64,000 nucleotides of DNA, from contig LN890280.1 in NCBI GenBank assembly GCA_900065925.1, forward strand, positions 1,170,451 to 1,234,450, read 5' to 3'. Made by a program: the position numbers and the translations under genes. The stretch is from Nitrosotalea devaniterrae (GTDB lineage Archaea; Thermoproteota; Nitrososphaeria; Nitrososphaerales; Nitrosopumilaceae). Below are positions 58,786-64,000 of the stretch, one piece after another. The notes below the pieces were generated by a model that did not search any database, was not told where the DNA came from, and saw only the letters and a list, made by a program, of their open reading frames with translations. Within the stretch, counting starts at the first letter, position 1. Every line of letters begins with the position of its first letter.

Positions 58786-58886
58786 ACAATTAACTAGAAC
58801 AATACATGTTGTATGTTCAGAAAAAACAAACTAGCCGTAGTTGTATAATTAACATGAATTTAGAATGTTATTTTTAATGTCTTGAT

Positions 58887-59381
58887 TTAACTAGTGCAAC
58901 CAAGATCAGACATTATTTTTGCAACCGTACTAGCAGATACAGTTGAATTTGTAAGAGCTACCTTTACTGCAGTACAAACAGAAGATGGTGGAGTTGGAAC
59001 TGGCGTAGGAGCCGGTGTTACAGGTGCTGGAGTAGATGGAACTGGTACTGTAGAGTTTGTAGATGCAGTAGTTGTAACATTAGTTGTTACAGATACAGTT
59101 TTGGCAGGAACTGCTGCAGAGTGTCCAATTTGTGCATGATTCAGACTCTCTTGTAGTTTAGTCCATTCACCTGGTGCACACATGTGGTCACCACAAACTC
59201 GGCTGTTGCCAAATCGTGCAGTAAGATGTTGATCATCAGTATAAGAATAATCTCGTTTAACCAGATTACTTGATGTAGGAACTGTTTGCGCTAGTACTGG
59301 AACTACTTGTCCCAAGACAAATGTCATGGCAATACCCATGATAGAGAGGGTAAGCAGTACGGTTTTAGCACTAGATTGCAT
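58887..59381 (-). CDS. Secreted small protein with Pro/Thr-rich linker
   Basis: This is a 164-aa protein. Signal peptide (VLLTLSIMGIAMTFVLGQVV then PVLAQ), a domain with VCGDHMCAPGEWTKLQE, a Thr/Pro/Val-rich linker, and a C-terminal helical end with two Cys (SVCTAVKVAL and DLGCTS). Typical of small external proteins in this lineage. Function unknown. Confidence 0.7.
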   Translation of the reverse strand: MQSSAKTVLLTLSIMGIAMTFVLGQVVPVLAQTVPTSSNLVKRDYSYTDDQHLTARFGNSRVCGDHMCAPGEWTKLQESLNHAQIGHSAAVPAKTVSVTTNVTTTASTNSTVPVPSTPAPVTPAPTPVPTPPSSVCTAVKVALTNSTVSASTVAKIMSDLGCTS

Positions 59382-59456
59382 TAAAAATTGATTAGTGTCT
59401 TTTCTATTTAAAAATACCTCAAAGTTACAATCGTGGTTATGAAAAATCTGGCTAGT

Positions 59457-59948
59457 CTAGGAATTCAGGCCGAGGTACCGCAGCAAGTCCCTGTACGGCA
59501 TACGAGAAATGAGGGGACCAATACGACGATATGAGAATCGCATCAAACTAAACAATGGCATGGCGATGTGTTGCCGTACCAACCCATAGCAGCCAAGAAG
59601 AAGTGGTTTGGACTTTGACAGATGTGGGTAAATGGTCTTTACATATCGCATTTTTTTGACATGGTCAAGAACATCATAAAATGCATCCAGATAGAAATTC
59701 CAGGACATGGCATTACCAGATGTATGCTGATTTTGATACAGGGTGTCAAAAGTTCTATCAACATTTGTGGTTTTGATGCGTAGAGTCTGATAGGCCTCTG
59801 TAATTAATTTGAATTTTACACCATCTTTGGCGGACGTGTTTTTGTCAGGATGGCACTCTAGTGCCAGTTTACGATATGCATCCCTAATCTCAGGTACAGA
59901 TGCACCGCGCTTTAGACCAAGTAAATGGTAGCATTGATCACTGTTCAA
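59457..59948 (-). CDS. DnaJ-domain protein with hydrophobic C-terminus
   Basis: This is a 163-aa protein. Residues 1-62 form a J domain (YHLLGLKRGASVPEIRDAYR, LALECHPDKN with the HPD motif). No Gly/Phe, zinc or CTD regions follow, so it is not a standard DnaJ. The C-terminal ~100 residues are Arg/Tyr-rich and partly hydrophobic, possibly membrane-attached. It would recruit Hsp70 to a special substrate. Confidence 0.9.
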   Translation of the reverse strand: MNSDQCYHLLGLKRGASVPEIRDAYRKLALECHPDKNTSAKDGVKFKLITEAYQTLRIKTTNVDRTFDTLYQNQHTSGNAMSWNFYLDAFYDVLDHVKKMRYVKTIYPHLSKSKPLLLGCYGLVRQHIAMPLFSLMRFSYRRIGPLISRMPYRDLLRYLGLNS

Positions 59949-60107
59949 TAATAGAATAGTACTCTAGCCGTTTTAATAAAGTTTGATCGTATTTTCTTGT
60001 TGTAACGGTAAAAGAAGATGTAGTGTAGTAAAGGAGATTTTGGATAAAACAGTTTGTTCAAACCAAACAAAATTCATCTAATATGCATTCAATATTTGAT
60101 ATAACTG

Positions 60108-60527
60108 TTGAAAGAGTTTTTCCATTCCCATGCAGATAGTGAGAACAATTCTGTTACCGCTATTGTAATTGATGATGATAAGGATACGGTATCAGTGCTG
60201 TGTGATTTTTTGCAGATAAAAGGCATCAGAGTAATTGGAAAAGGGTATGATGGATTGGAGGCAGTTGAGTTGTACAAAAAACTCAGACCAGATGCCACAT
60301 TTTTAGATGTAATGATGGAAACGTATGATGGATTGTATGGATTAGAGAAAATCAGAGAAATTCAGAAAGATGCATTTGTCATAATGGTAACAGCAGACTT
60401 GACAAATGATACGCATGACAAACTAGTTGCCCTTGACGCATCATCCATAGTTTACAAGCCATATGATATCAACGAGATAATGCACATACTGAACAAATTG
60501 TCTTCCATGAGGGTGATTACAAGATGA
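60108..60527 (+). CDS. Single-domain response regulator coupled to protease gene
   Basis: This 139-aa receiver has IDDDKDTVSVLCDF, phosphoacceptor Asp in ATFLDVMMETYDG, Thr in MVTAD and conserved Lys in VYKPYDINE. It is a close paralog of 39869. TTG start. Its stop overlaps the start of the next gene, encoding a matrixin-like protease, by four bases (ATGA). It may pass phosphorylation signals to that protease. Confidence 0.93.
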   Translation: MKEFFHSHADSENNSVTAIVIDDDKDTVSVLCDFLQIKGIRVIGKGYDGLEAVELYKKLRPDATFLDVMMETYDGLYGLEKIREIQKDAFVIMVTADLTNDTHDKLVALDASSIVYKPYDINEIMHILNKLSSMRVITR

Positions 60528-61498
60528 AACAGGAACTATTTGAGGACCTAGCATCTCAGAAGACTCTTCTCAAAGAGATGAACTCTGAGCTCAAAAAGCG
60601 TGTAAGTGAGATGGAAGCAGGAACAATTCATCTTAGGCATGACATTTCAGAGAAAGAAAAAATAATTGATGATCTTCGTGCAGACAAGAAAGTTTTAACC
60701 GGTTTATTGAAAAGTGAGCCGCGTAAAAACAAGATTTTACGAAATGTTACAATAGTTGCCGCACTTGGTCTTGCAATGTTTATTTTTATTTCATATGTGC
60801 CAAGTGATTTACAATCATTTTACAATTCCAACAATGGTCCGCTAAAAACACAGTACTTGATACAAAATCTAAAAGGCAGTACGGTGGATACATGGAAGCC
60901 ATGGCATTTAGTAAATAATCAGCCGCTTATCATCAATATCATAAATGCAAATGCAATTTCAAAAGAAAAACTAGATGCAATCAAAGAGGCCATACTTTCA
61001 GAAGAATCTGTAAAGATAGATAATTCGCTTCTTGAAAAGGGACCCGTCGGTACTGTTTCTGTATACTACAAAGGCTGGCAGGGTGCAGTACAAAATATGC
61101 AAAACGACAAGACAAAATTCCACGTACCAACTAAATTTAACATCATTGAATCACCAAGTGAAGAAGGAGATATCACAATAGCACTCTCAAACCTTGAGAA
61201 TCCAGATGGGCTTTCAGGATATACAAAGTCAATAACAGATGGTCAAGAGACGCTAAAGTCAGTAATAACAATCTACAATGTAGGCGAGTTGTCACCAGAG
61301 CGACTTGGTGCAGTAGTAAGGCATGAATTTGGCCATGCGTTAGGACTGGGACATTCAAGTGATCAGGAAGACTTGATGCATTATGTCATTGAGACAAACT
61401 TTCCATTTGTTTCAGACTGTGACGTAAACGCAGTAAAGGATCTGTACGATGGCAAAGAAATGACAGATGTAGCATGCGGACCGCAAAAGTCACTCTAG
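60524..61498 (+). CDS. Membrane-anchored matrixin-like metalloprotease
   Basis: This is a 324-aa protein. N-terminal ~60 residues form a coiled coil (LKEMNSELKKRVSEMEAGTI, IRHDISEKEKIIDDLRADKK-type), then a TM helix (NVTIVAALGLAMFIFISYV). An external protease domain follows, with VRHEFGHALGLGHSSDQEDL, the full HExxHxxGxxH zinc motif, and a Met in DLMHYV. This is the metzincin/matrixin signature. The cytosolic coiled coil could contact the co-encoded response regulator. Substrate unknown. There is no propeptide Cys switch that I can see. Confidence 0.92.
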   Translation: MKQELFEDLASQKTLLKEMNSELKKRVSEMEAGTIHLRHDISEKEKIIDDLRADKKVLTGLLKSEPRKNKILRNVTIVAALGLAMFIFISYVPSDLQSFYNSNNGPLKTQYLIQNLKGSTVDTWKPWHLVNNQPLIINIINANAISKEKLDAIKEAILSEESVKIDNSLLEKGPVGTVSVYYKGWQGAVQNMQNDKTKFHVPTKFNIIESPSEEGDITIALSNLENPDGLSGYTKSITDGQETLKSVITIYNVGELSPERLGAVVRHEFGHALGLGHSSDQEDLMHYVIETNFPFVSDCDVNAVKDLYDGKEMTDVACGPQKSL

Positions 61499-61508
61499 AT
61501 AAAATATC

Positions 61509-62222
61509 CTAGGTTCTGTTTGGCATTATCTTTGATCGTCCCAATATGACTACGGTTCCAACCATTATTGCAACTGCCAATCCTATGAAAGATGTTGGAA
61601 ATTCAGGCACTGCGGGTGTACCAGACGCATTTGTAATCTGGAGTGTTCCAAGCATGCTTTCAAATGCTGCAACCTGGGAATCAAAGCTTGATGTAGGATT
61701 TGAGCGATATCCAAGTATGACATAGGAAGAATCTGTTTTTGCTACATCATATTCAGACTTCATAGTCATTTGTCCAGTACAGTCTATTATAATATCAGTA
61801 AGAGATAATCCATTTATGGTTTTAGTGGCATTAGAATCATTAGTACATGTTTCATTTTGACCCATGTTTCTTGGAGTAAACTGTGGAGCAGGTGTAGTAG
61901 CGTTTCTTGGATACATTGACACCATCATCATTATTGGAGAGCGCGGTCCTCCTTGCTGCATGTGAAATCCGCCAGGGGCAACCATTACAGATGTGCTTCC
62001 AGTGGTTCGCTTCATTTCAAATCCACTCCAACCATCAGGAATTGTCACTGTAACACCAAAAGCAGAATTTGTGTATGTGCCATTTACAGGAACCCGTGTA
62101 CCTTGAAACTGTCTGTTACCTCCTTGAGTGGGATATTGTTGGGCACTCACTTGAGTTGCAACCATGGATGATACAAAAAGTACAACTGCAACAAATCCTA
62201 AAAGCGCTAGAACCTTCAACAC
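61509..62222 (-). CDS. PsbP-like PEF-CTERM surface protein
   Basis: This is a 237-aa protein. Signal peptide (LALLGFVAVVLFVSSMVATQ), PsbP-like domain (YTNSAFGVTVTIPDGWSGFE), Met-rich middle (HMQQGGPRSPIMMMVSMYPR), then TPAVPEFPTSFIGLAVAIMV and a basic tail (KIMPNRT). Similar plan to the protein at 30159. The anchor predicts archaeosortase processing. It lies tail-to-tail with the matrixin gene. Confidence 0.84.
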   Translation of the reverse strand: MLKVLALLGFVAVVLFVSSMVATQVSAQQYPTQGGNRQFQGTRVPVNGTYTNSAFGVTVTIPDGWSGFEMKRTTGSTSVMVAPGGFHMQQGGPRSPIMMMVSMYPRNATTPAPQFTPRNMGQNETCTNDSNATKTINGLSLTDIIIDCTGQMTMKSEYDVAKTDSSYVILGYRSNPTSSFDSQVAAFESMLGTLQITNASGTPAVPEFPTSFIGLAVAIMVGTVVILGRSKIMPNRT

Positions 62223-62301
62223 CTCTTGCCTTTCTTTGATGTATTTATCGATTAGTTAACTTAGTTCTTGATGCAGAAAATGAAATTTGCATTTTGATAT
62301 G

Positions 62302-62607
62302 TTATGGACTTTTTGTCTTGAATTGGAAAAAGACTTCTTTTCTTGTTCCTTCTTGATCCCACGCTGCAACTTTGTATCGTCCTGCAGTCCTCCAGGGTCT
62401 TGTATCAAATCGTAGAACATTAGAGTAGGAACCTTTTTGTGCATTCAGATACTGGTCTTCGCTAAAGACTTCTTTTTCTGATGGATCAAATATTACAAGA
62501 TGCATTGCCTGCTTTGGAGTGAGAGTTTCGTAATCTAGTTTTATCTTGACATATTCTCCTTCTGTGTATATTGCCTTGTCAAGGTTTATCATGATTTTAT
62601 TTGGCAC
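62302..62607 (-). CDS. Small MG/Ig-like beta-sandwich protein
   Basis: This 101-aa protein has IYTEGEYVKIKLDYETLTPK, VIFDPSEKEVFSEDQYLN and RYKVAAWDQEGTRKEVFFQF, which resemble a single macroglobulin-type (MG2) or Ig-like beta domain. It has no signal peptide, unusual for that fold. ATG start at 62607; upstream is the DUF192 gene end at 62651. Function unknown. Confidence 0.65.
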   Translation of the reverse strand: MPNKIMINLDKAIYTEGEYVKIKLDYETLTPKQAMHLVIFDPSEKEVFSEDQYLNAQKGSYSNVLRFDTRPWRTAGRYKVAAWDQEGTRKEVFFQFKTKSP

Positions 62608-62650
62608 AAGATAGAATCGTTTGTGCCGAATTTAAAAATCTAGTCTTGTG

Positions 62651-64000
62651 TCAAGGTAAGGCAGTCATGATTTTCATGTGTGAATTTGTGGTTATTCCAA
62701 ACTTGTCTGCAAAACCAGATGCTACCTCCAAGACATACTGGGCATCAAGTAGATCTTGGGCATATACTGTACAAGGATCAGATGTACAGACTGGAGCATT
62801 CTTTTCAACACGTAAGACATTTCCAGAACTGTCAATCCAGATTATATCAATAGGAAATTGCATGTCTTTCATCCATATTGGTATCTCTTGAGGTTGTGGA
62901 AACGAAAAGAGCATCCCTTGGCTAAATGTCAAAGGCGTATGATATTGCAGTCCCTTTATCTGACTCTGCATGGTATTTGCAATCTCAACGTCAAGTGATA
63001 CGTTTCCTATCATGATATGACCTGTTGGCAGACCAGATGAGCTTGTAGTGGAATCATTTTGAACAGATGAGACAGGAATAATTCCGTTTGAAACCATATA
63101 CTGGAGAGCACCTGCAAACTCATTATCAGATATGGTATCACTTGACCAGTACTTGGCATCATCTTTTACCCAAGACGGTATCTGAGTTGATGGACTATTT
63201 GTTGCACCAGGCGGTATTTTTACAATATTATGTTCAATCAGATATTTTATCCCTTGGATAAATTGTGCATCAGTTATGGAACCATCTGACCAAAACTTGG
63301 CATCAAGTTTTACCCATGATGGAATTACAATTGTTCCAGCGATATAATTTGAAAAAGTAATTTTGTTTGTATCAACTAACTTGTATGATTGTTGACTGAC
63401 CAAAGTTTTTCCGTTGATGTTTACTACATTTGATACTGCAAGATTTACCAAGATTCCAGTGTCTTTGTCAATTTGCACCAAAATTGAATTTGTTTGGTTT
63501 GTATTTTGTGCAGACATGACATTTCTTGTATAATTGTTAAATTGTACTGCCACTGGATGATATGCACTGTTTAGTTTCAGTGGGATTGGAAGCATGTACA
63601 TGAAGTTTGAGGTCTGGCCACTAGGACGCAAAAATAATGACTTTGTAAGGTCAAGTACGTCTGATTCAGATGCAGGTGAGCCGTTTTGTACAACACTTGT
63701 CTTGACTGTAATGTTCTTGTTGTCAGTGGGATTTGTAAAATCAAATCGTATTGTTTGGTTTAGATCTGGTGTAGTGATTTGATACTTGACATAATCTCCT
63801 GGTAAAATACACACTTGGTTTGTTTGACATGCAGGGTTTTGAGTTGGAACAATGGAACTTTCTGGAAGTGTAAGTGCTTCACTTTGTGGAGCATTTTTTG
63901 GAAGATTAGAGGAAGGACCTTGTCCGTATATTACCATCACAGGAATCTGGTCCCCGGAAGGTGATGTCACAGACGCAGAATACTGCGGACAGATTTTTGA
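62651..64000 (-). CDS. DUF192 protein with IPSWVK repeats, 5' truncated by window edge
   Basis: The frame is open to the right end of the window, so the N-terminus is missing. The visible ~450 residues hold a beta-rich region, two copies of a ~45-residue module beginning IPSWVK..AK.W (WVKLDAKFWSDGSITDAQFI and WVKDDAKYWSSDTISDNEFA), and a C-terminal DUF192 domain (HIMIGNVSLDVEIANTMQSQ, IPIWMKDMQFPIDIIWID). DUF192 is widespread but of unknown function. Probably secreted or surface. The same module ends the truncated protein at the left edge. Confidence 0.85.
   Translation of the reverse strand, partial: SKICPQYSASVTSPSGDQIPVMVIYGQGPSSNLPKNAPQSEALTLPESSIVPTQNPACQTNQVCILPGDYVKYQITTPDLNQTIRFDFTNPTDNKNITVKTSVVQNGSPASESDVLDLTKSLFLRPSGQTSNFMYMLPIPLKLNSAYHPVAVQFNNYTRNVMSAQNTNQTNSILVQIDKDTGILVNLAVSNVVNINGKTLVSQQSYKLVDTNKITFSNYIAGTIVIPSWVKLDAKFWSDGSITDAQFIQGIKYLIEHNIVKIPPGATNSPSTQIPSWVKDDAKYWSSDTISDNEFAGALQYMVSNGIIPVSSVQNDSTTSSSGLPTGHIMIGNVSLDVEIANTMQSQIKGLQYHTPLTFSQGMLFSFPQPQEIPIWMKDMQFPIDIIWIDSSGNVLRVEKNAPVCTSDPCTVYAQDLLDAQYVLEVASGFADKFGITTNSHMKIMTALP

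Overview
The window is archaeal and almost certainly from an ammonia-oxidising member of the Nitrososphaerota (Thaumarchaeota). The support is: low G+C; dense short genes with many TTG and GTG starts; many TATA-like boxes 24-28 nt before the start codon, as in leaderless archaeal mRNAs; an Amt ammonium transporter; five surface proteins ending in a PEF(G/P) C-terminal anchor; several DUF6659-like proteins; and many small zinc-ribbon proteins. A Nitrosotalea- or Nitrosopumilus-like source would fit, but the genus cannot be fixed from this sequence. I found no rRNA, tRNA, CRISPR array, insertion sequence, integrase or plasmid gene, and no gene-free stretch longer than 300 bases.

Layout. 1-8 kb: an edge-truncated YVTN beta-propeller protein, a class III cyclase-like protein, Amt, a PPOX/nitroreductase pair, a PAP2 phosphatase, two mini-proteins and an aldehyde dehydrogenase. 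8.6-14.2 kb: a polyhydroxyalkanoate (PHA) island with an AbrB-type phasin/regulator plus phasin bicistron, PHA synthase phaE-phaC, a further granule-protein candidate, an alpha/beta hydrolase, a membrane protein and a patatin that is a plausible PHA depolymerase. A further phasin-like gene lies alone at 25.7 kb. 14-31 kb: secreted and membrane proteins with FN3, PKD-like and other beta domains, mixed with HD-domain, methyltransferase, regulator, TPR and DUF6659-like genes. The most striking element is a sequence with all the core features of a type I hammerhead ribozyme at 21587-21632, between an AN1 zinc-finger gene and a secreted-protein gene. 31-41 kb: a SpoT-like HD hydrolase, a tandem pair of unknown 102-aa paralogs, a histidine kinase, a Gly-rich TRAM protein, a 19-aa Lys/Ala peptide, malic enzyme, UspA, flavin reductases, NDH-2 and a response regulator. 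41-50 kb: a five-FN3 surface protein, alcohol dehydrogenase, aldo/keto reductase and a PMT-like glycosyltransferase. 50-64 kb: a DUF4242-histidine kinase fusion, a triple-PAS kinase, a secreted dienelactone hydrolase, two predicted metalloproteases, a response regulator overlapping a membrane-anchored matrixin-like protease, a DnaJ protein and an edge-truncated DUF192 protein.

How the parts may work together. Amt would supply ammonium for energy and nitrogen. The PHA island would store surplus carbon, and synthase, phasins and depolymerase candidates are all present, although no ketothiolase or reductase for monomer supply lies in the window. The 3 histidine kinases, 2 single-domain response regulators and 4 DUF6659-like proteins suggest substantial signalling. 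The many FN3, PKD, PsbP-like and PEF(G/P) proteins suggest an elaborate cell surface. Start codons are chosen from domain boundaries, signal peptides and promoter spacing where possible; stop positions are firmer than starts.
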